Assembly (NCBI GenBank): GCA_029204225.1
Contig: CM055095.1
Span: forward strand, 30,939,538 to 31,003,537
Direction of reading: 5' to 3'
DNA length: 64,000 nucleotides
Source: Diphasiastrum complanatum
Taxonomy: Eukaryota; Streptophyta; Lycopodiopsida; Lycopodiales; Lycopodiaceae
Made by a program: the position numbers and the translations under genes. Below, piece by piece: positions 1 to 15,498 of the stretch. How positions within the stretch are numbered: position 1 is the first letter of the stretch; each line of letters starts with the position of its first letter. The notes under the pieces were generated by a model, which was given only the letters and a program-made list of their open reading frames with translations, was not told where the DNA came from and made no database searches.

Positions 1-1935
1 TCCTTGCGTGAAAGATTGGATTTTTAGCCAATTGTATTCCGCTTTGACTGTCACAGAAAATAACAGTGGGATTTTCCTGTTTCATGCCAATCTCACATAA
101 CAACTTACGTAGCCAAATAGCTTCCTGGGTAGCAGAACTCAATGCTTTATATTCGGCTTCTGTGGAAGAAAGAGAAATAGTATCTTGCTTCATGCTAGAC
201 CATGAAAAACAACCGCTACCAAAATTAAAGGTGTAACCTGTTGTTGACTTTCTATCATCTATACTTCCAGCCCAATCAGCGTCAACATAACCTTGCAATT
301 TAGGTAAAACACTTTGTCTTTTGTAGACTAGACCAAGGTTTGGCGTACCTTTTACATATCTCAAAATCCTTTTTGCAGCTTTCCAATGGTTCAAAGTGGG
401 TGATGACATGAATTGGCTAATCAAACTTACAGCATAGCAGATATCAGGACGTGTAGTTGTAAGATATATTAAACTTCCAACTAGATGATGAAATAGTGTA
501 GTATCAACATGTGCACTATCATCAATATGAGATAATTTCTTACCAACTTCGCAAGGAGTGATGGAAGGTTTGCACTCTGTCATGTGAAATCTCTCCAATA
601 TCTCTCCTACATACTTATTTTGACATAACCTGATATCACTACTAGTTTGCCATACTTCGACACCCAAGCAATAGTGCATAAGATCTAAATCTGTCATCTC
701 AAATTGCTTGCACAAGTTGGCTTTGATAGAACGAGTAAGGTTCTCATCATTGCCAGTGATAATGATATTATCAACGTAAAGTACAATCAAGGCAATGTTG
801 TCATCATTTATAAGAACATAAAGATTTGGATCTGAATTTGTTCTTACAAATCCATGTGAAAGAAAGTAACTGTCAATGCGTCCATACCATGCGCGTGGCG
901 CTTGTTTAAGGCCATAAAGAGCTTTGCGTAGTTTACATACTTTCTGTTCTTGCCCTTTTGCCATAAAACCCTTTGGTTGGACCATGTAAACTTCTTTTTC
1001 TAAGTCACCATTCAAAGGCAGACTTCACATCCATTTGATGGATTTTCCACCTAAAATGAGATGCTAAGGCAATGATAAGACGTAGCGTAGTCCACTTAGC
1101 CACTGGAGCAAATGTTTCTTCATAGTCAATCCCTTTGCTTTGCTCATAACCCTTCACTACTAGGCGTGCCTTATACTTTGCTATTGTGCCATCCGCATGA
1201 AACTTTGTTCTAAACACCCATTTGTTATCAATGGGTTTCTTTCCAAGTGGTAGATCAACTAACTCCCATGTATCATGTCTTTGGATGGATTCTATCTCTT
1301 CTTCCATTGCCCTTTGCCACTCTTTGTGATCTTTTGCCTCATCAAAAGTTGATGGCTCTCGACACTTCAAAATGTCAATCATTAGGGCATAGTTCACATG
1401 ATAACGATCGGGAGACTTCATTTCCCGTGTTGATCTTCTCACTTCACTTTGTGTGCTAGATCCTGTTTGATTTAGCTTTGCGTCCTTCATGATCTTTTCA
1501 TACCATTTTGGTATCTTAGATTCAGGTGATACACTACGTGGAGAGTACGTATCCCAAGGAGTGTCCAAGTAATGTCTCTTACTTCCAACCGGTTTCTCCT
1601 TCATTGCTCCTATTGGCAAGTACCTCCCCTTAGGCTCTTGAATAGGTGGTGTTCTTTCATATTCGCCCTCTCAACTTTTGTCTTCATGTGCATCATTTTG
1701 TGGAGCATCTTCATCATTTTCTTCCTCCAGAATTGTGGGAAGTCTCTTGATGCTTTCACCTTTTGCATGGTCTTCATCTTCATACCTATGCGTTTCATCA
1801 AAGATCACATCTTTGCTAATGTGAATCTTGTTCATTACACGATCAAAACACCTGTAAGCTTTTGTTCTTTCATCATAACCGTCAAGTTTCTTTCGCTCCT
1901 CCTTTGGCACATGTACATAGGCCTTATATCCAATA
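1..1935 (-). pseudogene. Copia retrotransposon pol fragment (end of integrase, RT, RNase H), broken
   Basis: Read on the minus strand from about 1935 to 1, the translation follows the Copia polyprotein order. A post-integrase segment (YKAYVHVPKEERKKLDGY, then a DVIFDE motif) comes first, then the RT entry (DKWVF-like block with YKARLVVKGYEQ and DYEETFAPVA). Next come LYGLKQAPRAWY, the RT active-site region, and an RNase H block with STEAEYKAL near 160 and FCDSQS near 50. It runs off the left edge. It is broken: an in-frame stop lies near 1672, the frame shifts near 1004, and the RT active site reads YVDN (767-778) instead of YVDD. The integrase catalytic core and the 5' half are missing right of about 1935. 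No LTR is visible. The Copia identity is certain; the right breakpoint is approximate. Confidence 0.92.
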
Positions 1936-2613
1936 AGGGGTTTTGGGGGGGAATTTAGGAAAATTAATTAATTAATTAATTTTTTTTTTCCTTCCACGGT
2001 TCCCAGAACCGTGGGTTCTATGTTCAATGCTTTGATTTGCTTTTGAGTTTACACTCTAGCTTATGTGCCCATATCCAAAAAACGCAAAAAGTTCTCTAAA
2101 AAGGGTGAATGTCATGTGTAGCATGTTATAAAACACTAACTTGCTTTTCATACTATACAGCTTGCTAAATGTTTGAACAAATTTTGTGTTAGGTTTATCA
2201 TTCTCATCATGTTTTTAGAAAATGAAAATACACTTGACATGCATTTGAAAATCTAACAATATGCTACATGGTCTAGAAGCTACATATGACACTTTCATGT
2301 ATACTTCCGGGCCCTAATAGATCAATTGTGTAGGTTTTCTTGAACTCTTGAAGATGATGAGGCGTCCTATGTACACAGACACTAGCATGCTTACATCAGA
2401 CGTTGAATGTTAATTACATACATAATGAAATTTTACTATTTTCAGAATATCAGAAGGGTTTTATGGAGCTGAGTCCACTTTAAATGTTGAAGACCATTTT
2501 GGAGAATCTCCTTCACAACATTGATATGAACCTCGAAGAAGGCCTCATTCAGTCAACTAAACTGCATCAGGAAGCCAGATGATACTGAAGGTGGATGCAT
2601 GCTAGAAATAGCT
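1936..2613. other. Intergenic spacer with an (ATTA)n and T-run
   Basis: This is AT-rich sequence between the Copia relic and the clathrin light chain stop codon. A short ATTA repeat (about 1961-1980) runs into a T-run (1980-1990). The right part (about 2430-2613) is probably the 3'UTR of the minus-strand clathrin light chain, but no clear polyadenylation signal was identified. No other gene is seen. Confidence 0.5.
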
Positions 2614-4385
2614 TCACGTGGGTTTGTAATGCTTAGTGCTGTAAGCTGACTGAAGACCAGCAGCTGCCTGAATATAAGCTGGAATGTTATGCTTCAGCTT
2701 CAGTATAACCTCAAGCATTCTTGTGAGCTCTGTGGCTTTACCAGGTTTCGGCCCCTCCACCTTCAAAATCATGTGACATTGTTTTTTTTGCTGATCTTTG
2801 CCAAGATCACGACCATTGCTGTCTGCCAACGATAACTCAGAATTTAAGATGAGCTCTGATACAGCCTTCCAATAGTGTTTGTGTGCTGTGGCGTAAAAGA
2901 TTTCTTGATTTGCTAGAAATGCCTGCACAAAGAACAGAAAGATAAATTGGCTTACTGAAAAGTTCTGGCATTCATAAAGATGTCGAGATATTCAAGCCTG
3001 CATGCAAGTCCAAACATATATTGCAGCGTGATTTTCTTTTTCCAAATGAATGATCTCATTTACATAAGCAAATATCTGCATTAACGCCAAACAGGACTTT
3101 CAATAAAGCGTTTACAAGTTTCTTTAAAAATATGATGAAACATATCTGTTAACGGATGATCAGCAGTTGCATATGTTGTCAAATGTACGTTGTTGGGCAG
3201 GAGATAGTGTGCTTAGGCAGCAATTGTAGTCAGGTACCCAATGCTAAGGAAAAAACAAATCTTGGTACCTTTTGTTTCTCACGATTGATTTTCTTGGCCT
3301 CTTCACACAAATTTTCCTGGTTCACATAAAAGTTCTCCTTATACTCGTCTGCATCATCTATTATACGTGAGAGCTTCTCGCGTTCCTTCCTTTGCTTGTA
3401 CTCAAGATAAAGAGCGTTTCTTCTGCATGAAATTTACACCTTATATGAAGTCAGAAAGCTAAAAACGGCGTACACTTCCTAATTTTATCCTAATCATGTT
3501 CTTCCATTCAAAGGCACAACTAAGCATGCTTGTTTCCTTGCAGACGAATCAAATCGCTTTCCAACTATCCTAGAGTATGCTTACCTTTTTTTCTTTCACT
3601 GGTATACACTATACAAGGCAAGGCGACGTATTCTTTACAGCTAAAGACAAGAAACATCTATATATTCTGCATTTTGATATTAAGGACTCTTAAAATGTGT
3701 TCAAGCATCTGATTCCTCTATGTGTTTTGCGTCACCACCTTTCCCAGTCTCTTAATCTGACGCTGTCATCAACAGACTGCGGTGTAGTATTACTAGGATG
3801 GATGTTTGCCGGATCGCTCTTTGAAGACGCGATATGAGTACCACAAATTACTCCCCTGATACCAGCTGCTGTTTCCTTAGCATCCGAAAACAGGTTAAGC
3901 ATACATTCAACACCTTTTATTTCACTCATCATCTCTTCTGGCAACAACGAACTTCCGCCGGTGCTCCCATCCGAGCCAGCTCCATCGAAATCCAAACAGT
4001 GCACCAGCTCCTCAGATGCAGAATGCCTACCCACGCTGAGCGTGCAACTATTCACCTCCAGCTCTAAAGATCGCTCATACGACAAAATCACCTCCCCAAT
4101 CTCATTCTGCAATCCATCGCTAGATTTGAAATCACGTGCAATATCATTAGTAGCAACAGGATCAGCTACCAAATTAACATCCTCATCACAAACAAGCGAG
4201 CGTGGATCATGATCCGTATCCGGCCCGCGGATCAATGCATGCAGGTAAGGGCTATGTGAGCCAAGCAGGCCCTGATGATGATGATCAAATGCCCGCATCA
4301 GTTCTTCCTTGTCGAAGGACGAGGCTACTTCCTCGCCATCGCCAGCTGCTACAACATTGACACTAACATCCAAGGCGCTGGCCAT
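2614..4385 (-). CDS. CLC: Clathrin light chain, three exons
   Basis: Exons on the minus strand: 4385-3739, 3422-3269 and 2922-2614. All introns are GT-AG and the phases join (647+154+309 nt; 369 aa plus stop). Exon 1 encodes an acidic, low-complexity N-terminal region. Exon 2 gives a charged helix (LRDWERRNALYLEYKQRKE), the heavy-chain-binding coiled coil seen in plant light chains. Exon 3 carries HKHYWKAVSELI and VEGPKPGKATELTRML, the conserved plant C-terminal block. Light chains coat the clathrin triskelion hub on vesicles at the plasma membrane and trans-Golgi network. The start was set at the ATG at 4385-4383 (context gctATGGCC). An in-frame ATG 17 codons upstream would add a hydrophobic stretch and is less likely. 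Known Arabidopsis light chains are about 258-338 aa, so this one is long at its N-terminus. The proline-rich extreme C-terminus of some angiosperm proteins is absent. Confidence 0.93.
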
Positions 4386-4640
4386 AGCTACCTGCGCAAT
4401 CAAGGAGCAACCCACGTGAAGGATCAGTTGAAGCAAGGGATGAATATAACAGAAACAATATGGTGGAAGTTATTTCTAGCTAGATGCTAAGAAAAGCACG
4501 ACATAGCCACAATTGTTCATTCCTCGCACGTAAATTTACGCTGGCTGCGCTTCTTCTTCTTCTTCTTTTTCTTGCCTCAACTGCTTCGTTCACTCATCTT
4601 TCTTCTTTTTCTTCTTTTCTCATTATGTATAATTTCTTGA
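4386..4640 (-). promoter_or_regulatory. Probable 5'UTR/promoter region of the clathrin light chain
   Basis: The stretch upstream of the CLC start is purine-rich on the coding strand. GAA repeats at about 4550-4572 and GAAGAAAAAG runs at about 4597-4620 resemble plant GA-rich 5' leaders. No convincing TATA box was seen, so the transcription start is unknown. Confidence 0.4.
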
Positions 4641-5260
4641 CAAGCACCTAGTACTTAGTCACACGGTCATCCTCCTTGGACACATTGTGTAATAGCTGGG
4701 GCATTCATTTGAGGGCGTTCCACCAAGTGAGTCCTTCACTATCCTCATGAGGGCATAGCCTCAGGGGACGGGGATGAGGGTGCTCGGAATGCATGAAAAT
4801 GAATGCACCACCTAACGTTCCTAATATTTTTACCCCCCTATACTACCCTGAGTTACCATGGTCCCACTAACCTGACCCTAGGATTAGTATGGCCTTCCTT
4901 TCAGTTACCATCGCCATGTGTTTTTTGCATTTGTTGCCGTCACTGAACGCTTTGCCACCATAGCTTCCTCGTTAGTGCCTTCTTCATCGTATGTTGAAAA
5001 TGTATGAGAAAAAATCTAGGGTAAAAAATTATTATGGTGGAAAAAATTACAGTGAAAAATTGCATAAGAAAAATCTATGGTAAAAAAATTACTGCGGTTA
5101 AAAACCCATGGTAAAACATTATTGCGATAAAAAAACTATCCCATGGTCAAAATATAATAATTGAAAACCATGGGAACATTTTCCTACGTTTGCAGGACGT
5201 TCCTCAAACAGGAGGTGCAATTGGCTCCGGGAACGCGGCCTAAGTAACAAAGGAAAAATA
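4641..5260. repeat. Intergenic DNA with an A-rich imperfect repeat
   Basis: Between about 5010 and 5170 a motif like ATGGTAAAAAAATTA is repeated imperfectly four to five times (TATGGTGGAAAAAATTAC, TATGGTAAAAAAATTACTG, CATGGTAAAACATTATTG). Nothing coding is recognised in the rest. Confidence 0.45.
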
Positions 5261-5382
5261 TTAGGAGTGTTCTACGTATAGGGGAAGGCCCCCACCCGAG
5301 GGCCTTCCCCGATTTAAGGCCCAGGGCCTTAAATCGGGGAAGGCTCGAGGGTGGGGGCCTTCCTCGGCGTAAAGCACTCCTA
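5261..5382. repeat. 122-bp foldback (near-perfect inverted repeat, MITE-like)
   Basis: The left arm begins TTAGGAGTGTTCTACG and the right arm ends CGTAAAGCACTCCTAA. The arms are about 60 nt and pair over nearly their whole length, including GGAAGGCCCCCACC and CCCCGATTTAAGGCCC, around a centre near 5321. It is GC-rich in an AT-rich neighbourhood. No transposase is present, and no clear target duplication could be decided because both flanks are A-rich. Confidence 0.75.
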
Positions 5383-8182
<2,800 letters not shown>

Positions 8183-8232
8183 TGATATAACAATGTGATC
8201 ACTAGGTTGGACTTATACACACTGGGAGGTTC

Positions 8233-9104
8233 GAAATCTCCCGCACTTATTCCCTACTCTAGATCAATATAATCTATATACATGGTAAGGTAATGTCTCG
8301 CCAAGCCCCAAACAACAGTATCCCCCACCAAAACTAGTGATTCCAGATTTCTTATTTCTTTCATGATGGACGCTTATTAGATAAGGTGTGACTTTCTCCA
8401 TGAACTCCAAACGTGCAATGTTTTGGTCCCACAAATGTGAAAAAAAAAAAATAGCTATATGCCCCTTCAGTCCAATTGGCATATAGAGGTGTTCCATCAC
8501 AATGAACTGATTAACCGTGATTGGGCAACAACTTGGATGACATGGTCTTTGATGACTTCTATGAGGTAGCCATCACTGCACCACTCTAGAATCCACAAAA
8601 GGAGCTATAATGGCAAGATTAGATACCCTATGAGATGAGGTTTGTCGTTTTTCCATGACTACTCCTATGGCGACAAGGGTGGCTTCAAAAACATGCACCT
8701 TGTGTGAAATGGACTGGTACTTGATGTAAAATTTAGCTTTGACGTCGTTATATGTACCAAAAGCCATAACATAAAATATGCGCTAATCTTATTTCAAAAA
8801 ATATGGCATGAATGCCCATGGCCTTGAGCAAACTTGTTCAATGCTAGCTAGAGCTAGGAATTCGTGTTGAGGAGGAATAGTCCTTTGAACCATCAATCGT
8901 GGTGAGACAAAAGCTTCAGAGTAGAAACGGTGTGTTTAGACACGTTTGTAGGGAAGTACAGAGTATGAGAGTGTACTCAGAAAGATGATTGAAAGTTGTC
9001 AAAAAAAAGTTTTCAAGAATTTGAATCCCTCACACTTATTTCCTACTCTAGATCAATTTGATTTAAATACACGGTAAGGTAATGTCCCGCCAAGTCCCAA
9101 CAGA
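8233..9104. repeat. Pair of about 80-bp direct repeats, 0.8 kb apart
   Basis: 8233-8312 and 9027-9104 share ACTCTAGATCAAT and GGTAAGGTAATGTC-CGCCAAG in the same order and orientation with modest divergence. The DNA between is non-coding by eye. They could be remnants of a terminal repeat of a decayed element, but no TG...CA ends or primer site were found. Confidence 0.6.
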
Positions 9105-10779
9105 AATACTGATCATAACTTTCTACAACTAAGAAGAGCCAATAATATTGGTTGCTCATGACTTGAAAACATAGGATATTTTATGATTTTGTGTCTCTAA
9201 CATGGATTTGTGATTTCATATTGTGACATATCGAACCCTAGTGATTCTTCGGTGTCTCAAATCCATTTCTTGCTTGAGCAATCCAGTTCACTAAGTTGGT
9301 CATTGTGACCAAAAATACTTTATTCATAAATCTTTTTGTATCTAGGGTCAAATGAATGGCTTTTGAAAATTTCTTGCAAACCCAAGTCTTTCACCTTTTC
9401 TAATAAGACAATACTTTTATAAAAATAACGCACTACAATTGACTTTTGATTCTCGGTTTGAAATCATTAGTATATAAGGAACGTCTCGCTTAAAGCAATT
9501 GGAGATGGGTAGCTCGTAAGAAATCTCTTCACCTCGCATCCAGGTATGAAGCTATATGAGGTAACATTGATAGGAATGGTTTTTGCTACATTACGTGATG
9601 GTTTATGCATATATGAGGATATTCACGATATGTTTTAAATGATGACTCTTATAACCAGTTTATTAAGAGTACTCACGCTTCATGTCTTTAAACTGATAAG
9701 GATGTATTTGTGGTACTTATAATGAGGGCATGATTTATTTAACTTAAGAGTAGTTTCCATTAGAGGAGTTCTCAATATCAACAAAACCCTTTAAGGAATG
9801 CCATGTAGGATAAAAAAAATCAAAATAAATAAATAGAATATTGTTTATTTGCTTGCCCCCACCACTCTTGAGGCCTCGCCAACTCCCAACGATCTAACCA
9901 CAGTGTCTACTGTCACATTAAGAACTCTAAACTGTTCATAGTATAACTTGTCTAAAGTCAAAAATACATTCCGTCCATTGGTTGAGAAGAGGGCAATACT
10001 CTCATTGGATCTAAAATATGACCACCATCCTTAAATTCAAATCAGGAAAAAAAGCAAAATGTATGAATATGCATTCCCTTCACTAGAATGAAAAATTGAG
10101 CGCCATCTCCAAATATGAATGCCATTTTTAGATTGAAATGAAAATATGAGCGCCATCTTCCCACTGGAATGTGAGCACCATCTCCAAATTTGAATCAAAC
10201 AAAAGAATGGAGATTGGATTGATGGTACAAAGTATATAATATAATAAAAGATAAGTATTTTGTTTTGTTTTGAAAAATTTGTTCTTAGTACTTTGATGCA
10301 ACTGATTACTTTATTGTTTTTTCTAATGACGACATTGTATCATCTACATTTGGATATCCCTACTGATTTGGCACCTTTTTAGAGAAGAGGAGGCAAAGGA
10401 ATTTAAATATCTGCTAAAGATCGTTCTCATTATAGGGCAGAAGGAAAGAAGAACTTGAATTTGTGGACAGATGGCTCATTATATCCTCAAGATCCTAGCA
10501 TTTTGACTCATCCCACATTCTCTTCAATAACTAATCTAGTTACATGGATATGCAATGGGCATACTGGATTACTAGGATATTGTGAGAGATTGAAGAATCA
10601 TGGAAATTAGTTTCATATGAAAAAAATTCACTTTTTAGAATGTGAGTTGAATCGGAAATGCATGGACTTCTAGCATGTTTGTTGATAATACTATTTGCTA
10701 ATAGATGGAAGATCTTGTACTAAATTCTAATTCAACATTTGTTGAATATTATTGAAATTTAAATGGCCTAATCTAAAAT
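9105..10779. other. Intergenic DNA with a short local repeat and a small open stretch
   Basis: At about 10080-10195 the phrase GAGCGCCATCTCCAAAT recurs three times with variants (GAGCGCCATCTTCC, GAGCACCATCTCCAAAT). From about 10413 to 10608 one plus frame is open and reads KKNLNLWTDGSLYPQDPS and CNGHTGLLGYCERLKNHG before a stop. It could be a decayed coding fragment, but I do not recognise it. The remainder shows nothing. Confidence 0.35.
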
Positions 10780-11523
10780 GCCACAGCATATCAGTCGATT
10801 CAGAAGATTAAGTATGGTTTTGGATTCTAGTAATTTATGATTGACAAATCATAAGAATCTAACTATTTGTGATTGACGAATCATAAACAAATACTTAGTT
10901 ATTATGAGTGTATAACTTCCGGCCTATTGATAGTTGAGTTTAGATGAGTGTTTTGAAATCTAAATCTCTTTACTCCAGTATTTTATTGAGACCTATTGGA
11001 TCTCATGGGCATATCTTATTAAGTAAATTGTTTTTGCTTATCAAGAGTTTTGCTTACTTTGGTGAATTTTTTTTTGCTAGAAATTGTAGTCTATATGTGT
11101 TTGTGTACAAGTTCAATCTGTATCTCCAGATTTATAGGTATCAAAATTCATATGGATTGCTAATTTTTTGCATGTGATGCCTATTAACTCATTAGACTGC
11201 AGTACTCTGGATTGAGTTATAATTGTCTGAGACTTGATGGATCTCCTAGAGATTTTGATTGTTTGAATTTTAGAATATTTAAATATTCTAAGGATTTTTG
11301 TACCAAGAAACACTATTATCTACAAGAAATTGTGGATAGATTTTAAACTATTAGAAAAATGAAATTATTTAGCTCATGGACTTGATCTAAAAAATAACAG
11401 AGTTAATTCATCCAATGGATCATTGTTGGGATTACATGAAGGTGATGAACTTTTATTTGGAGAATATCAACTCATTTGGAAGAGTTATAGCTTAGTGTAT
11501 CTTTGGATTTTGAGTTAGAACCT
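10780..11523 (+). mobile_element. Internal fragment of a plus-oriented non-coding LTR element
   Basis: This stretch is a diverged reverse-complement copy of the body of the neighbouring minus-strand element (about 12100-12850). Shared phrases include AAATCTCTTTACTCCAGTA and GATTGACGAATCATAA. Together with 15499-16122 it forms the remains of an element of the same family in the opposite orientation, split by insertion of the minus-strand copy. The left part, with its 5' LTR, is missing. Confidence 0.7.
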
Positions 11524-11895
11524 GGATCTAGCCCCCAAGCCATGCCATGTAAAACAAGAGGAGAAGAGAGAAACTGGTGACCTAAATCCAATATGTCGAC
11601 GGGAGAATCCTCACCTCATTATATAGAGAGTAGAGTCTTGTGCATGAAACCATGCAATTCCCATGCAGGTCAACTATAAATAGATCAATACTCTTCATGC
11701 ATACCTCTTGCCTATATCAGTCACACGTACATGCACTACTCCATATGTCTCAATTAGAGTGTCTGGGTCCTCTCAAGGTTATTAGTCAAAAACTGGCCTT
11801 GACATGGAATTAAATCATGCAGGCTCTCGAATACTGGAGGGCCTGTCTACCATATTAAGACTATTCTATGTCCTTAACCGAATATGGCCATAAAA
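11524..11895 (-). repeat. 3' LTR (outer end truncated) of the LARD-like element
   Basis: It aligns with 15021-15498 from GGATCTAGCCCCCAAG onward. The first roughly 90 bp of the full LTR are missing, so no target duplication can be read. Confidence 0.82.
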
Positions 11896-14800
11896 TTCTT
11901 CCCTCCTTAAATTGCTTCTATCCTTAGAAGTTCCTCAAGACAAGAAAGAATTATAGAAACAGTTCCTATAACTTTCAATATTAACCGAGAAAATTGTTAT
12001 CCTTAGTCTAACTTTCACATCAAACAAGTACTCAGAGATAATCCAATTTTCAATCGTTAATCTCTGTTCTCGAGTACAAACTCTAGTTTGAAAAGTACAC
12101 TAAGAGATACATTTTCTCAACTGGGTTACACTCAACACAAGTTAGTAACATCACCTTCACATAAAACACTTACATGAACTATCTGAGTGAAATATTACCT
12201 AACTTAGGAGATTAAAGTTAAAGAAAAAATAATGATAATAATAATTACAGTCTAAAATCATCCACAAACTCTGACAAACAATTCATATAAAGCTTCCAAG
12301 TACAACTATCCTTAGAATCTAATTCTAGGATATGATAATTCATTCAACTAGAATCTCTAGGAGAATCATTAAGATATAGAATGATTAAAACTCAACACTG
12401 AGTATCCCAGATACTCTTTTGAGTTAAATACTCATGTTTCTAGCACCAAATGCAAGAAAATAGCATTCATTCATCTTAATAGACTTGTCTGTCTCCTAGG
12501 ATAACTGGAGATCAAATCAAATGAAGAACTGTCCTCATGCATCTGCAGACCATAAACTGTAGCTAAACAACAACCACTAGATAAATAATATCTGTGAGAT
12601 CCATAAGTTCTCAATTAAAGTACTGGAGTAAAGAGATTTAAAACACTGATCTGAATTTTTACTCAATTAATAGACCAAGATTTAATCGTCACACTTAAGA
12701 ATCATCACAATTCCTTTTAATCCACTGACAACAATTAAGTAACTATTTATGATTCGTCAACCATAAATATTTAGATTTGTACGATTCGTCAATCATAACT
12801 TTCTGGAATCCAAAATCGTACTTAATCATTCACAAGATACTGGAGTATATGTTCCACATAACTCAGAAAAAGTAAGAATCATTCCAAAATCTTTCCACTA
12901 AGAAAATACTTGATTTAGGAATATTCTTCAATTAGGATTCTTTAACTGAAGTCCAAGATTCAAGTTCTATAACCACTGGTAATTAAAGACTGAAAGCATA
13001 CCAAAATGACAATCATCTTCAACTCCAAAAACTTTCGATTACAATCTGAATCAAATCTAGATACCCAAAGTCCTGCTGAATATTAATTCAGATATTATTC
13101 TTGGATTTATTATGATTTGTTATCCAATTGAGTGCTCTGGGATACAATCACTAATGAGATGAGTCTATTCCTTAACTAAGGAATACTCTATCCCAAGAAT
13201 ACCGTATATCCAATGCACATAATTTTAACTGATGAACCCAAATGATTCACTAATCATGCGTCTTACAAGCAATATAAAATAAAACTATCAGTTTCTGGTG
13301 AATCCTCATCACACTGATTGTTTTACCAATTAATTTCACTCTGGAGTAATCAACTACTCAAGTTAATTGCCAATGATTCAGAATTCTCAAATGTCTAGGT
13401 GAAGAATTCAATTATACTAGTATGACACCACATTTAGATCCTTACCCAAATCATTTATAAGTTAATCCATAAATCTTCTATACAAAGATTTGTTAATTCT
13501 GCAAGTATCTGACAAAACAATACTTGATCATATGTCTATGTTTACCGACTAGGTTAAGTGCACCAAATAACTCTAGTAACCAGGAATACACAGTAGATTC
13601 ATACAAGATTAATCGTGCACATATGTGAATAATCTCACTGTGACCCAATACATAACCCATTTTATCTGGCAGATTCCTCCATAACCAACATATGTTACTC
13701 ACATATCTCACTGAGATCTTGTAACTCAGCTACAAAAGATTTTCTATTTCTCATGAGTAAATAACAAATCCGAGAACTCTTTGAGACGAACAACATTCAA
13801 TCTCAACAGTTTTCCAATCCAACTTACCTCTAATTACATGATTTCATCCACTCAATCAACCCCTCTCTGATCCTAGTACCCAAACTAAGATTAAGTTGAT
13901 CCAATACAGAACTCTCAGACTTAAATTCTGATCAAACTTACTTCTATTCCAAACAAAATGGAATCAATAATCTCTGACCATTCACTGTACTACTTATAGA
14001 TAATGATTGAACTTTCAAACCTGCTCTAGATCTAGATTGTCCACACAGTCCCTAAAGAATTTCTCTTATGGATAGAAGATCCATAAGTGCATTTGTCACT
14101 TTTCTTTGTGGATTTCACTGTCTTATTTAATCAGAAAACACGAAGTTAGCAGTCCGTGATGCTTAACTATGGTTATTAAGATAGACACTCCGTTCAGAAG
14201 TTCAAAAAGATCACCCACAAGTTTGTTTAAATAAACAATTGCTTATACGACCTCTCAACTCCAACGCTTACACTAACTCGTACCTCTGTGGCGCATGCAC
14301 AAAAACGAGACAGAACGAGTGTACGAGATAGAACTGGTTGCAAAACTATATTAACCATCCACTGACAGAGTTACACGCTTCAGTCCCCCCAAAGCTTCTG
14401 AAAAGCTTCCATGATTTCAAAAACATGCATAGCCATTTGCAGTTATCAGACCATCCTTTGCTTTCCTAAAGAATTTTACAGTTCTCATGAAAGCAAGAAT
14501 GGAATCATGCAATTAAGCTTCTGACATTTCAGGGAAGTGTAAACCTGGGAATTTGATTAAGCTAACCAATAGTTATGCTTTCAATTCTGCTCTACATAAA
14601 GAGAATAATAATAACATATCCTACAATCCATGTTCTACCCTCTTTCAAGTTCCTTCGGAGGATCAGCTTTAAAGAAAATCCTATTTCCTCAACGTGCAAT
14701 CATGTAATTCATGAGTTCCAGCAACCAAGTTATTAACACATGTATATACCTCTACACCTTTTGGAAGTTTCTCAAAGAATTCATAATTGGAAATGAATTC

Positions 14801-15007
14801 TAAGCAACTTTCACAAGAGAAATCAAGTAGTAGTGCACTGTACCACACTTAAAAAAAACTTGCTCCAAACCAGAATTAGTGGGTTCAAAATCCAATCGAT
14901 CTCCAAGAAAACAGCACTTCACTCGAGATGTAAATCCAAGTGCTCACAAACTTTCAATTTGATGCAGAACTCGTCTCCGTTCCCATCCAAGACCGCATCT
15001 TAGTCGA

Positions 15008-15019
15008 GCTCTGATACCA
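15008..15019 (-). promoter_or_regulatory. Primer binding site, initiator tRNA-Met
   Basis: The reverse complement is TGGTATCAGAGC, the common plant iMet primer site, one base inside the 5' LTR. Confidence 0.9.
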
Positions 15020-15020
15020 A

Positions 15021-15498
15021 TGTAAAGACCCTAAAAGATTGTCCCTAAGATGAGGATAGGAGAACACAATAGAAGAGACTATGGAGTCAAACCACCCAAC
15101 CAATTCTAGATCAAAATTGAATCTAGCCCCCAAGCCATGCCATGTGAAGCAAGAGGAGAAGAGAGAAATTGATAACCTAAACCCAATATGTCGACGAGAG
15201 AATCCCCACCTCATTATATAGAGAGTAGAGTCCTGTGCATGAAACCATGCAATCCCCATGCAAGTCAACTATAAATAGATCACAGCTCTTCATGCATACC
15301 TCCTACCTATATCAGTCACACGTACATGCACTACTCCATATGTCTCAATTAGAGTGTCTGGGTCCTCTCAAGGTTATTAGTCACAAACTAGCCTTGACAT
15401 GGAATTAAATCATGGCATGACCAATAATCTCGAATACTTGAGGGCCGGCCTACCATATTAGGACTATTTCATGTCCTTAAACGAATATGGCCATAACA
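15021..15498 (-). repeat. 5' LTR of the LARD-like element
   Basis: The plus strand reads TGTAAAGACC ... GGCCATAACA. It is bordered on the inner side by the iMet primer site and matches 11524-11895 (direct) and 15671-16122 (inverted). Confidence 0.88.

Larger units (their letters stand above)
11524..15498 (-). mobile_element. Non-coding LTR retrotransposon (LARD-like), about 4 kb
   Basis: The 5' LTR on the minus strand is 15498-15021 (ends TG...CA). Next to it is a primer binding site complementary to initiator-tRNA-Met (plus strand GCTCTGATACCA, 15008-15019). The body, about 3.1 kb, is AT-rich with no protein-coding frame. The 3' LTR is 11895-11524 and lacks about 90 bp at its outer end. The LTR copies share long near-identical blocks, such as CATGCACTACTCCATATGTC. 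A likely TATA box (CTATATAATG, minus) lies near 15220 in the LTR. This is the layout of a large retrotransposon derivative that depends on enzymes from an autonomous partner. Its LTR resembles that of the Gypsy element at 41181-45336. Confidence 0.85.
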
